DNA of 6,110 nt, from NCBI GenBank assembly GCA_964508185.1, contig CAZDSS010000136.1, positions 1-6,110 of the forward strand. Direction: 5' to 3'. This DNA is from CAZDSS01 sp964508185 (lineage in GTDB: Bacteria > Pseudomonadota > Alphaproteobacteria > Sphingomonadales > Govanellaceae). A program made the translations under genes and the position numbers. The notes beneath the pieces were generated by a model, which did no database searches, was not told where the DNA came from, and saw only the letters and a list, made by a program, of their open reading frames with translations. Shown in pieces: positions 1 to 6,110 of this stretch (position 1 is its first letter; each line of letters opens with the position of its first letter).

Positions 1-1031
1 ATGTAATTAAGGTGGAACCCCAGGTAAGGCGGTTATTAGAGGAAGCAGATATTGAAATAAAAACCATAGCCAGAGCTATAGATGTGATTATGGATGAAGG
101 GAAAAGCAGTGAAGGTAATTCCGTTATGAAAGCTGTGGTTTTGGCGGATGGAACAAGGATCGAAGGAGATGTCTTTGTAGAATGCACGGGTTCCACAGGA
201 CCTATGGGGAACTGTCTAACCTACGGCAACGGATGCTGCATGTGTATCTTAAGGTGTCCGGCTTTTGGTCCTAGAGTTAGCATCACGCAAAAGGCAGGCT
301 GTAATGATATTATGGGGCAAAGAGCAGACGGGGCCTTTGGGGCCTTTAGCGGCTCTGGAAAATTAGAAAAAAGCTCATTGTCAAATGAAATACAAGAGGA
401 ACTAGAAGAAAAAGGTGTCGTCGTGATTCCATTAAAAGAGGAAGAAGTGGTCAAGGAAAAATTAGATTTAAAGGTGTGTCAGCAGTATGCTTTAAGTGAG
501 TATGCAGAAAATATTATATTGTTAGACACGGGTTATGCAAAGATTATGACGCCATTTTTTCCACTAGCAGAGCTAAGGCAAGTGCCGGGCCTTGAAGGTG
601 CAAGATATGCAGACCCTTACGCAGGGGGAAAAGGAAATTCCATTCGATACCTTTCCGTTGCAGAAAGAGATAATCAGATGAAGGTAAAGGGGATTGAAAA
701 CTTGCTATGTGGAGGGGAAAAGTCCGGTTTGTTCATAGGCCATACGGAAGCTATTTCAACAGGCACCTTAGCGGGCTATAATAGCTGTAGATACTTAAAA
801 GGAATTCGCCCTTTAGAGCTACCAAGACAGTTAGCAATAGGAGATTTAATCTCTTTTGCTAATAAAAAGATTAAAACTAAGGCAGGGCTTATGAGCCGTT
901 ATACCTTTGCAGGGGCCGAGTTTTTCCAAAGGATGCAAGAGAAAGGCCTTTATACCACGGATTCTCAGATAGTGAGAAAAAGAGTAAAGAAATATGACCT
1001 GGAAAATATATATAAAGAGCCTATTATATAA
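1..1031 (+). CDS. GidA-like FAD-dependent oxidoreductase, 5' partial (clostridial)
   Basis: The frame is open to the left edge (first full codon at 3), so the start and the N-terminal dinucleotide-binding GxGxxG segment lie outside the window. The GTG at 12 is probably internal. Residue numbers below count from that GTG. The visible part resembles the FAD-dependent oxidoreductases of Clostridia often labelled GidA-like or fumarate-reductase-flavoprotein-like. Residues 231-258 (LLCGGEKSGLF, then GHTEAISTGTLAGYNS) match the C-terminal flavin-binding signature shared with GidA/TrmFO. ECTGSTG at 57-63 fits the usual end of an FAD-domain strand. A cysteine cluster, C75, C76, C78 and C82 in GNGCCMCILRCP, could be redox-active or bind metal. 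Substrate and pathway are unknown. Codon use is AT-rich, unlike everything to the right of 1118. The fold is fairly certain and the function is not. True tRNA-modifying MnmG or TrmFO is less likely because of the cysteine cluster and divergent sequence. Confidence 0.8.
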   Translation, partial: VIKVEPQVRRLLEEADIEIKTIARAIDVIMDEGKSSEGNSVMKAVVLADGTRIEGDVFVECTGSTGPMGNCLTYGNGCCMCILRCPAFGPRVSITQKAGCNDIMGQRADGAFGAFSGSGKLEKSSLSNEIQEELEEKGVVVIPLKEEEVVKEKLDLKVCQQYALSEYAENIILLDTGYAKIMTPFFPLAELRQVPGLEGARYADPYAGGKGNSIRYLSVAERDNQMKVKGIENLLCGGEKSGLFIGHTEAISTGTLAGYNSCRYLKGIRPLELPRQLAIGDLISFANKKIKTKAGLMSRYTFAGAEFFQRMQEKGLYTTDSQIVRKRVKKYDLENIYKEPII

Positions 1032-1057
1032 AATGATGATAGTATCAGAATGAGCCA

Positions 1058-1101
1058 TGGGGCCGCTTGCAAAATGTTAAGCAGTCCCACTTATTTTTTT
1101 T
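1058..1101 (+). terminator. Candidate Rho-independent terminator after the FAD oxidoreductase gene
   Basis: The arm 1058-1063 (TGGGGC) pairs with 1084-1089 (GTCCCA), giving six base pairs including one G-U. A CGCT bulge follows, then TGC/GCA (1068-1070 with 1081-1083) closes a 10-base AT-rich loop. Right after the stem comes TTATTTTTTTT at 1091-1101. It lies 27 bases past the stop codon of the plus-strand gene, the expected place. The stem is imperfect, so confidence is moderate. Confidence 0.5.
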
Positions 1102-1303
1102 GTAATGAGTAAGAGCTGATGACGCCGGAGCCGTCGTTCACCGCATTGACTGCATCCAGGATGTCCTGGCGGCGCTGCTCCATGTCGTCGTCGGGGCCGA
1201 TGCAGATGCCCTTCACCGCCTGCTGCGGGCCGACCACATGCTCCGTCGCCGCAATGAACTCGTCGGCGAGACGACCATGGGTGACGAGTACCATCCCGAT
1301 CAT
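1091..1303 (-). CDS. PTS Man-type EIIA component, cut off at the junction
   Basis: Residues 1-62 match the start of the alphaproteobacterial mannose-type EIIA (ptsM/manX-like), a cytoplasmic phosphocarrier of about 130 residues that accepts phosphate from HPr. The N-terminus MIGMVLVTHG carries the expected phosphorylatable histidine, H9. IGPDDDMEQRRQDI at 35-48 is typical of this subgroup. The last eight codons (SSYSLQKK) are read from the foreign clostridial DNA, so true homology ends at about 1118. More than half the domain is missing, including the usual DMFGGTPSN segment. The ATG at 1303 overlaps the rapZ stop as ATGA and has GGAG seven bases upstream, so translation is probably coupled. 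An incomplete PTS of this kind has no sugar transporter and acts in regulation. HPr normally follows but is absent here. Confidence 0.8.
   Translation of the reverse strand: MIGMVLVTHGRLADEFIAATEHVVGPQQAVKGICIGPDDDMEQRRQDILDAVNAVNDGSGVISSYSLQKK
1108..1120. other. Junction between clostridial and alphaproteobacterial DNA
   Basis: Left of this point the sequence is AT-rich and ends in a terminator-like T-run. Right of it the sequence is GC-rich coding DNA. Read on the minus strand, EIIA homology is good up to residue 62 (DGSGVI) and then changes at once to SSYSLQKK and a stop. Known family members continue here into a segment like LLTDMFGGTPSN. The exact base cannot be fixed, because a few bases could belong to either side. 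No inverted repeat, target duplication, tRNA gene or integrase is visible. Confidence 0.85.
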
Positions 1304-2274
1304 CGAATATCTCCAAGAACCATGTCGGTGGGCTCCAGCGCGCGGTCCAGCTCCCGATGCAGGACATTGACCCGGTAGTCCAGCGCCCTGAGCGTGCTTG
1401 CCAATCGCTCCGCCAGCAGCACCGAGCGGTGCTTGCCGCCGGTGCAGCCGAAGGCGATGGTGAGATAAGCTTTACCTTCCCTCTTGTAGTGGGGCAACAG
1501 CGAGGTGACCAGGTCCTGGAGCTTATCATAGAACGGCTGGAAGGCCGGGTCGCGCTCGATATACTCCGCAACCGCCGGATCGCGCCCCGTGAGCGGCCGA
1601 AGCTGGCTCACGTAATGGGGGTTGTGCAGGAAACGGACGTCGAACACCAGGTCCGCATCCCGCGGCAGGCCGCGGGGAAAGGCGAAGGACGCAACCGTGA
1701 TGACGAGACGGTCATGGGACGACAGGGCGGGCGCGCCGAAGGCGTGGGTCACCGCCCGCTTCAGCTCGTGGACCGAAAGGTCGGTGGTATCGAACACATA
1801 ATCCGCCCGGGCGCGGATCGTCTCCATGGCCAGCCGTTCGCGGGTGATGCCGTCGATCACCGGCCGGTCCACCGCCATGGGATGCCGCCGCCGGGTCTCG
1901 GTGAAGCGCTTCACCAGCACGTCGTTGCTGCAATCGAGGAAGACGAGGGTGAGCGCCAGATCGTCCCGCGCCCGAAGCCGCTGCAGCTCCTCGTCGAAAC
2001 GGTCGGCGCGGAACGCCCGGGTGCGGGTGTCGATGCCGACGGCCAGGGCATGGGACGGCTGATGCTCCGGATTGTCGTCGATGACCGCGATCAGCTTCGG
2101 CAGCAGCACCAGCGGCAGGTTGTCCACCGCCTCGTAACCGATGTCTTCCAGCGCCTTGAGGGCCGACGACTTGCCGGCGCCCGACATCCCGGTCACCACC
2201 AGCACATGGGTGCGCTTGTCCGGGGCTTCCACAGCTTCATCCATTTCCGCCATTGCGGGACGTTCCTTGGTCAT
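1300..2274 (-). CDS. rapZ: RapZ / RNase adaptor-like nucleotide-binding protein
   Basis: The 324-residue product is a full-length RapZ (YvcJ/YhbJ) family P-loop protein. The Walker A motif is GMSGAGKSS at 29-37, followed by the family's DIGYEAVDNLP at 44-54. RRRHPM at 129-133 is a further family feature. The C-terminal domain has FAFPRGLPRDADLVFDVRFL at 197-216 and FGCTGGKHRS at 275-284. In E. coli RapZ directs RNase E to the small RNA GlmZ and so controls glucosamine-6-phosphate synthase. Alphaproteobacteria are not known to have GlmZ, so its role here is unclear but probably regulatory and tied to the PTS genes beside it. The ATG at 2274 overlaps the hprK stop (ATGA) but lacks a good ribosome site. 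The ATG at 2253 has AAGGAA nine bases upstream and may be the true start, giving 317 residues. The stop overlaps the EIIA start. Confidence 0.93.
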   Translation of the reverse strand: MTKERPAMAEMDEAVEAPDKRTHVLVVTGMSGAGKSSALKALEDIGYEAVDNLPLVLLPKLIAVIDDNPEHQPSHALAVGIDTRTRAFRADRFDEELQRLRARDDLALTLVFLDCSNDVLVKRFTETRRRHPMAVDRPVIDGITRERLAMETIRARADYVFDTTDLSVHELKRAVTHAFGAPALSSHDRLVITVASFAFPRGLPRDADLVFDVRFLHNPHYVSQLRPLTGRDPAVAEYIERDPAFQPFYDKLQDLVTSLLPHYKREGKAYLTIAFGCTGGKHRSVLLAERLASTLRALDYRVNVLHRELDRALEPTDMVLGDIR

Positions 2275-2696
2275 AGGGGCGCATTCTTGCAGGCCGTGAC
2301 GATTGCTGCAACTTTCGCCGCGGCGGAGGCCTCGAAGGGCGCGATCCGCCAGGCGGGAAGGTCGATTCCGTCAAGACGCACGGTGATCTGCTCGGGCATG
2401 CGCTCGACCTCGTCGGCGGCGACGAGATCGATCACGCAATGGAGCGCCGTCGCCCGCCGCGCGGGCACCGTGACGATGCCGACCCCCCGCACCTCCATGC
2501 GGCCGCGGATCGCATCGGGCGCGATGGCGTAAAGCCGGCCGCCTTCCGCGCCGACCCAGACATAATCGTCGCCGACGAGCCGCGCGCCCTCATGAATCAG
2601 GCGCAGGGCGAGGTCGGACTTGCCCGCACCCGAAGGGCCGCGGATCAGAAGACCGCGCCCGGCATAGTCGATGCAGGTGGCGTGAACCAGTTCCAT
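2271..2696 (-). CDS. hprK: Short alphaproteobacterial HPr kinase/phosphorylase
   Basis: The 141-residue product keeps the kinase core of HPr kinase/phosphorylase: P-loop GPSGAGKSD at 20-28, VGDD at 41-44, and the family signature EVRGVGIV at 68-75. It lacks the N-terminal domain of the roughly 310-residue Firmicutes enzyme and part of the C-terminal region. That is the normal form in Alphaproteobacteria, not a deletion here. It is expected to phosphorylate HPr on its regulatory serine and so adjust PTS phosphorelay flow. I chose the ATG at 2696 because homology begins with MELVHATC, and GGGGA lies about six bases upstream. The longer frame from 2789 would run back into chvG and adds an unlike, low-complexity leader. 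The gene starts 31 bases after the chvG stop and overlaps rapZ by four bases. Confidence 0.9.
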   Translation of the reverse strand: MELVHATCIDYAGRGLLIRGPSGAGKSDLALRLIHEGARLVGDDYVWVGAEGGRLYAIAPDAIRGRMEVRGVGIVTVPARRATALHCVIDLVAADEVERMPEQITVRLDGIDLPAWRIAPFEASAAAKVAAIVTACKNAPL

Positions 2697-2727
2697 GGCG
2701 CGTCCCCGAATTTCCGATGATGCCGCC

Positions 2728-4359
2728 TCAGGCCAGCGGCAGGCGCACCCTGAAGCGCGCGCCGCATACCATGCTGTTGCCGCTTTCATCCTCTTTCAAG
2801 CGGTTCTCGGCGGCGATCGTCCCCTGATGGGCCTCGACGATGCGTTTCGATATGTTGAGTCCGAGGCCCGAATGCTTGCCGAAGCTCTCCCGCGCCGGGC
2901 GTTCGGAATAGAAGCGGTCGAACACCGCCTCGAGCTTGTCGGGCGGGATCCCAGGCCCCTCGTCCTCCACGGAGATTTCCGCGAAATTGCCGCTTTTCGC
3001 GAGCGACAGCACCACCGGCCGGTCGGGCGGGCTGAAGGACAGGGCGTTGTCCACCAGATTGCGCACCACCTGCCCCAGGGCGTCGGGCAGCCCGATCACC
3101 TCGAGCCTGGCAAGGCCATGGTCCTGCAGGTGGAGGGGCGGCGTTCCCGGCTTGGCGACGGCTTCATAGACCTCGACCATGTTGCGGGCGAGGTCCAGAA
3201 GATCCACCCGCTCCTTCCGCGCCCGGGACATCTGGGCGTCCAGCCGCCCGGCGGCCGAAATGTCGCTGATGAGCCGGTTCAGGCGGCCGACGTCATGGGC
3301 GATGACGTCCAGAAGCTTCTGTTTTTTCTCAGGATCCTCGGTGCGCGCCAGGGTCTCGAGCGCGCTGTGGATCGAGGTCAGCGGGTTCTTGAGCTCGTGA
3401 CTCACGTCGGCGGCGAGTGATTCGACCGCATCCAGCTGGCGGAACAAGGCCTGGGTCATTTCCTTGAGGGCGAGGGACAGGTCGCCGATCTCGTCCTTGC
3501 GATGGCTGAAATCGGGGATTTCCACCGCGCGCCCGCCGCCGGGCCGCACGCCGTCGGCCGCTTCCGCCAGCATGTGGATCGGGCGGGCGATGGTGCGCGA
3601 CAGGAAGAAGGAGAGAAGGAGCGTCACCACCAGCGAGATGCCGAAGATCTTGAGGATCGCCACCCGTTCCTTGCGCACCATCTTGTCGATGTCCGCCGTG
3701 TCCTTGGAAAGAAGCAGCACGCCGAGCACGCGGCGCAGCCGCTGCACCGGCACCGCCACATTGACGATGGTCGTCCCCTCCCGGCTCGCCCGCAGGATCG
3801 CCTCCACGTCGCCGTCGAGGGCGGCGATCACCTCCGGATAGTCGGCGGCGGTCTGGTGCAGCTTCTCCACATAGGGCTCGAGCCTCTCCTTCTTGGCGAT
3901 CATGTCCACCGCCGCGTGGAAGCCGTGGGAGATGCGCTTGGCGAATTCCTTGACCGTACCGATGGGCGGCAGCTTCTTGGTGACGATGAGTTCGCCCACC
4001 GCAAGGTCGCGGCTGTCCACGAGAAGCTTGCCGTCCACGGAGAACAGGCGGGCGCGGATCTCCGCCGGGACCACGAGGCGGGCCAGGATCTGCTCCGCCA
4101 TCTCGACCTCGATATCGTCCGATTCCGGCCCCTCGGTCGCCGCCTCGCTGAGCGCCCCGGCGATGATCTCGCCTTCGATGCGCAGCTCGAGGAGGCGGGA
4201 ATCGATGAGGCTCTGGCGGAACTGGTCGAGATAGAAGACGCCGCCCACGAGGATCGCGAGGGCGATCATGTTGATCGCCATGATGCGCCGCGCGAGCTTC
4301 GATCGGGACCGCCGCCGTCGGCGCGGCCTGGCGGACAGTCCTTGCGCGATCACGTTCAA
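2728..4359 (-). CDS. chvG: ChvG/ExoS/BvrS-type membrane sensor histidine kinase
   Basis: The 543-residue product is a complete inner-membrane histidine kinase. An Arg-rich cytoplasmic start (residues 11-25) precedes TM1 at about 26-44. A periplasmic sensing domain spans about 45-232, TM2 lies at about 233-253 and HAMP at about 255-307. The H-box is SHELKNPLTS with H321, the N-box NLVDNAL at 434-440, G1 DEGPGIP at 466-472, F-box FDRFYSE, and G2 GKHSGLGLN at 494-502. The family (ChvG, ExoS, BvrS) senses acid or envelope stress, and in rhizobia is held back by periplasmic ExoR. It phosphorylates ChvI, encoded just upstream. The start is TTG at 4359, overlapping the chvI stop as TTGA. No strong ribosome site is seen, so translation is probably coupled to chvI. 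GTG at 4353 is an alternative that barely changes the protein. Confidence 0.93.
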   Translation of the reverse strand: MNVIAQGLSARPRRRRRSRSKLARRIMAINMIALAILVGGVFYLDQFRQSLIDSRLLELRIEGEIIAGALSEAATEGPESDDIEVEMAEQILARLVVPAEIRARLFSVDGKLLVDSRDLAVGELIVTKKLPPIGTVKEFAKRISHGFHAAVDMIAKKERLEPYVEKLHQTAADYPEVIAALDGDVEAILRASREGTTIVNVAVPVQRLRRVLGVLLLSKDTADIDKMVRKERVAILKIFGISLVVTLLLSFFLSRTIARPIHMLAEAADGVRPGGGRAVEIPDFSHRKDEIGDLSLALKEMTQALFRQLDAVESLAADVSHELKNPLTSIHSALETLARTEDPEKKQKLLDVIAHDVGRLNRLISDISAAGRLDAQMSRARKERVDLLDLARNMVEVYEAVAKPGTPPLHLQDHGLARLEVIGLPDALGQVVRNLVDNALSFSPPDRPVVLSLAKSGNFAEISVEDEGPGIPPDKLEAVFDRFYSERPARESFGKHSGLGLNISKRIVEAHQGTIAAENRLKEDESGNSMVCGARFRVRLPLA

Positions 4360-5054
4360 GCTTCGCTATAGCGGTAGCCGACGCCGTACAGCGTCTCGAT
4401 GCTCTTGAAGTTCTCGTCCGCGGCGCGGAATTTCTTGCGCAGGCGCTTGATGTGGCTGTCGATCGTCCGGTCGTCCACATAGACGTCGTCGGCGTAGGCC
4501 ATGTCCATGAGCTGCTCGCGGCTCTTCACATGGCCCGGGCGCTGGGCGAGGGCCTGCAGGATCAGGAACTCGGTCACCGTGAGATTGATGGGATGGCCGT
4601 CCCATTCGCAGATATGGCGCACGGGATCGAGCTTGAGCTTGCCGCGCACCATCAGGGTCTCGCCGCCGTCGGCGCTCGCCGGCTCCCGCGCCGCGTCCGC
4701 CCGGCGCAGCACGGCGCGGATGCGCTCGATCAGCAGTCGCTGGGAGAAGGGTTTGCGGATATAATCGTCCGCGCCCATCTTGAGGCCCAGGACCTCGTCG
4801 ATCTCGTCGTCCTTGGAGGTGAGGAAGATCACCGGGAAATCCTGCTCCTGGCGCAGGCGGCGCAGGAGCTCCATGCCGTCCATGCGCGGCATCTTGATGT
4901 CGAACACGCCGAGGTCCGCGGGGTTCTTGCTGAGGGCGGAAAGCGCGCTGGCGCCGTCCGTATAGCGTTCGACGGTGAATCCTTCGGCTTCCAACGCCAT
5001 GGAGATGGAGGTCAGAATGTTCTGGTCATCATCGACGAGCGCGATCTTCGGCAT
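4356..5054 (-). CDS. chvI: ChvI/BvrR-type response regulator (OmpR/PhoB family)
   Basis: The 232-residue product has a receiver domain (about 1-118) with acidic pocket D8-D9, phosphoacceptor D52 in FDIKMPRMDG, T79 in FLTS and K101 in KPF. It is followed by a winged-helix DNA-binding domain (about 134-230) with TEFLILQAL, the recognition-helix region RTIDSHIKRLRKKF and the wing YGVGYRY. This is the conserved partner of ChvG. Phosphorylated ChvI/BvrR/ExoI-type regulators control envelope, exopolysaccharide, acid-response and host-interaction genes in rhizobia, Agrobacterium and Brucella. The ATG at 5054 begins the family N-terminus MPKIALVDDD, and AGGAGGG lies 11 bases upstream. The same frame stays open much further upstream through the control region and antisense to pckA, but that extension has no homology and is a GC-rich artefact. 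It is the first gene of the operon. Confidence 0.95.
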   Translation of the reverse strand: MPKIALVDDDQNILTSISMALEAEGFTVERYTDGASALSALSKNPADLGVFDIKMPRMDGMELLRRLRQEQDFPVIFLTSKDDEIDEVLGLKMGADDYIRKPFSQRLLIERIRAVLRRADAAREPASADGGETLMVRGKLKLDPVRHICEWDGHPINLTVTEFLILQALAQRPGHVKSREQLMDMAYADDVYVDDRTIDSHIKRLRKKFRAADENFKSIETLYGVGYRYSEA

Positions 5055-5119
5055 GTCGCTGCGGTCCCTCCTGTTGTTCTTGACCCGCGGGGCATGGCCC
5101 GTCGCAGGCGGAAACGGCC

Positions 5120-5150
5120 AATATATAGCCGCCTTCGAAGCCTGCGCAAA
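5120..5150 (-). promoter_or_regulatory. Candidate sigma-70-type promoter for the chvI operon
   Basis: On the minus strand, TTGCGC (5149-5144) is followed after 16 bases by TATATA (5127-5122). Read as CTATAT (5128-5123), the -10 box fits alphaproteobacterial housekeeping promoters. It is the only clearly AT-rich island in the intergenic region and lies about 65 bases upstream of the chvI start. The -35 box is weak. Confidence 0.4.
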
Positions 5151-5277
5151 GCCCATGCGGCGACACCCGCGCATGTTGGGGTCAAATTTGGCGGGAAGCG
5201 GCCGTGGGCGCGCACAAGCTAGTGGACAAATGCCCGACGGAATCTTAGTGATAGTCTCCCATGGGTTGAAGACGCGC

Positions 5278-5295
5278 GGAGGGCGACGGTCCTCC
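5278..5295 (+). promoter_or_regulatory. Stem-loop just upstream of the pckA ribosome site
   Basis: GGAGGGC (5278-5284) pairs with GTCCTCC (5289-5295) around a GACG tetraloop, giving seven pairs with one G-U. It ends eight bases before the ribosome site. TCCT at 5290-5293 could instead pair with AGGA at 5305-5308. No T-run follows, so it is not an intrinsic terminator. Chance is possible in GC-rich DNA. Confidence 0.3.
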
Positions 5296-5303
5296 CCTCG
5301 AAC

Positions 5304-5308
5304 AAGGA
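5304..5308 (+). promoter_or_regulatory. pckA ribosome binding site
   Basis: AAGGA lies ten bases before the GTG at 5319. An in-frame TGA at 5310-5312 excludes any start further upstream, so this site together with the GTG fixes the pckA start. The spacer contains the palindrome GATCGATC (5311-5318). Confidence 0.6.
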
Positions 5309-5318
5309 TTGATCGATC

Positions 5319-6110
5319 GTGAATAACCAAGGGCCCCACATCAGCAAGAACGGCATCGAAAAACAGGGCATCCGCAATGCGCAGGCGGTGTACTGGAACC
5401 TCGGAACCGAGCCGCTTTACGAAGCGGCGATTCGCCGGGGCGACGGCGTCATGGCGGAGGGCGGCGCCCTCGTGGTGCGCACGGGGCAGCATACGGGCCG
5501 GTCGGCCAGCGACAAGTTCATCGTCGAGGAGCCTTCGAGCAAGGACAACATCTGGTGGGGCGACGTGAACCGTCCCATGAGCGAAGCCCATTTCGATGGC
5601 CTTCATGCCAAGGTCCTCGCCTATTTCCAGGGCAAGGAGCTCTATGTGCAGGACCTCTGGGGCGGCGCCGAGCCGGCCTATCGCCTGCCCGTCCGCGTCA
5701 TCAGCGAAAGCCCGTGGCACAGCCTGTTCATCCGTCACCTTCTCATTCGTCCCGACGGGGCGTCGCTCGAGAATTTCGATCCCGAGTTCGTGATCCTGCA
5801 CGCGCCGAACTTCTTCGCCGATCCGGCGGTGGACGGCACCCGGTCGGAAACCGTGATCGCGGTCCATTTCGGCAAGAAGATGGTGATCATCGCCGGCACG
5901 TCCTATGCGGGCGAGATCAAGAAGTCCGTCTTCACCATGCTGAACTATCTGCTGCCCGAGAAGGGCGTCATGCCCATGCACTGCTCGGCCAATATCGGCA
6001 AGGCGGGCGATACGGCGATCTTCTTCGGCCTGTCGGGCACCGGCAAGACGACCTTGTCAGCCGACCCGAACCGCGTCCTCATCGGCGACGACGAGCATGG
6101 CTGGTCGGAT
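5319..6110 (+). CDS. pckA: Phosphoenolpyruvate carboxykinase (ATP), 3' partial
   Basis: The frame runs from GTG at 5319 to the right edge, 264 residues, about half of the usual 530-540. The product is the ATP-type enzyme that converts oxaloacetate and ATP to phosphoenolpyruvate, CO2 and ADP, the first committed step of gluconeogenesis, in the cytoplasm. Visible family motifs are RTGQHTGRSASDK at 54-66 (substrate-binding Arg), GTSYAGEIKKS at 193-203 with the metal-binding Lys, MHCSAN at 220-225 with H221, the P-loop GLSGTGKTT at 237-245, and the start of the kinase-2 region GDDEHGWSD at 256-264. The C-terminal half lies beyond the window. An upstream in-frame stop and a ribosome site support the GTG start. 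It is divergent from chvI, an arrangement conserved in Alphaproteobacteria, where ChvI/BvrR has been linked to carbon metabolism. Regulation by ChvI here is inference. Confidence 0.95.
   Translation, partial: MNNQGPHISKNGIEKQGIRNAQAVYWNLGTEPLYEAAIRRGDGVMAEGGALVVRTGQHTGRSASDKFIVEEPSSKDNIWWGDVNRPMSEAHFDGLHAKVLAYFQGKELYVQDLWGGAEPAYRLPVRVISESPWHSLFIRHLLIRPDGASLENFDPEFVILHAPNFFADPAVDGTRSETVIAVHFGKKMVIIAGTSYAGEIKKSVFTMLNYLLPEKGVMPMHCSANIGKAGDTAIFFGLSGTGKTTLSADPNRVLIGDDEHGWSD

Larger units (their letters stand above)
5055..5318. promoter_or_regulatory. Divergent control region between chvI and pckA
   Basis: These 264 bases separate the two divergent start codons and contain no convincing gene. They must hold the promoters for the chvI operon and for pckA. 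Seen directly: an AT-rich TATATA island at 5122-5127, an 8-base perfect palindrome CAAATTTG at 5183-5190, a hairpin at 5278-5295 and the pckA ribosome site at 5304-5308. In related bacteria ChvI/BvrR can act on its own region, so the palindrome may be an operator, but nothing here proves that. Confidence 0.7.

Noticed and set aside
1050..1112. A 20-codon plus-strand ORF with two cysteines (MSHGAACKM, ending in FFCNE) right after the oxidoreductase gene
   Set aside because: It has no ribosome site, overlaps the terminator-like hairpin, and may be cut by the junction. I do not recognise it.
1357..2532. A 391-codon plus-strand ORF antisense to rapZ and hprK
   Set aside because: It is rich in Arg, Gly, His and Gln without any domain, and lies opposite clear rapZ and hprK frames. 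It is a GC-rich shadow.
2271..2696. HprK as a degraded pseudogene because of its short length
   Set aside because: The short, N-terminally reduced form with intact P-loop and signature is normal in Alphaproteobacteria.
2697..2789. A longer hprK starting at 2789
   Set aside because: It would overlap the end of chvG by 62 bases and adds 31 residues unlike the family. The ATG at 2696 matches homologues and has a ribosome site.
3329..4480. A 383-codon minus-strand ORF in another frame across chvG and chvI
   Set aside because: It is Arg/Gly-rich, without domains, and overlaps two well-supported genes in the same direction.
5055..5981. In-frame N-terminal extension of ChvI, about 309 codons, running antisense to pckA
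   Set aside because: The ChvI family begins at the ATG at 5054, which has a ribosome site. The extension is the antisense of pckA and the control region and has no domain.
1..6110. CRISPR arrays, tRNA or rRNA genes, insertion sequences, toxin-antitoxin or phage genes
   Set aside because: No repeat-spacer pattern, RNA gene, transposase, or small paired genes of that kind were seen on either strand.

Overview
The window is built from two unrelated pieces of DNA joined at about position 1108-1120. Positions 1 to about 1115 are AT-rich, with AT-rich codon choice, and look clostridial (Firmicutes). They hold the 3' part of a GidA-like FAD-dependent oxidoreductase gene, followed by a plausible intrinsic terminator. 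From about 1118 to 6110 the DNA is strongly GC-rich and looks alphaproteobacterial. The order pckA <> chvI-chvG-hprK-rapZ-(Man-type EIIA) and the short HprK are both typical of that class. Placement within the class, perhaps near Rhodospirillales, is only a guess.

Layout from left to right: a partial FAD oxidoreductase (+, 1-1031); a terminator-like hairpin with a T-run (1058-1101); the junction; the first 62 codons of a PTS EIIA gene cut by the junction (-, ending at 1303); rapZ (-, 1300-2274); a short hprK (-, 2271-2696); the ChvG/BvrS-type sensor kinase (-, 2728-4359); the ChvI/BvrR-type response regulator (-, 4356-5054); a 264-bp divergent control region (5055-5318); and the first 264 codons of pckA (+, 5319 to the right edge).

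The five minus-strand genes form one tightly packed operon. chvI/chvG, hprK/rapZ and rapZ/EIIA overlap by 4 bases, and chvG is separated from hprK by 31 bases. Together they describe the known alphaproteobacterial module that joins an envelope or acid-stress two-component system (ChvG/ChvI) to an incomplete, regulatory PTS (HprK, EIIA and normally HPr). The gluconeogenic gene pckA is divergent from it. HPr and the rest of EIIA would be expected next but are replaced by clostridial DNA.

I do not see a new biological system. The most notable observation is the abrupt cross-phylum junction inside the EIIA gene, with no mobile element, repeat or integrase. This fits a chimeric assembly or ligation artefact better than real horizontal transfer.
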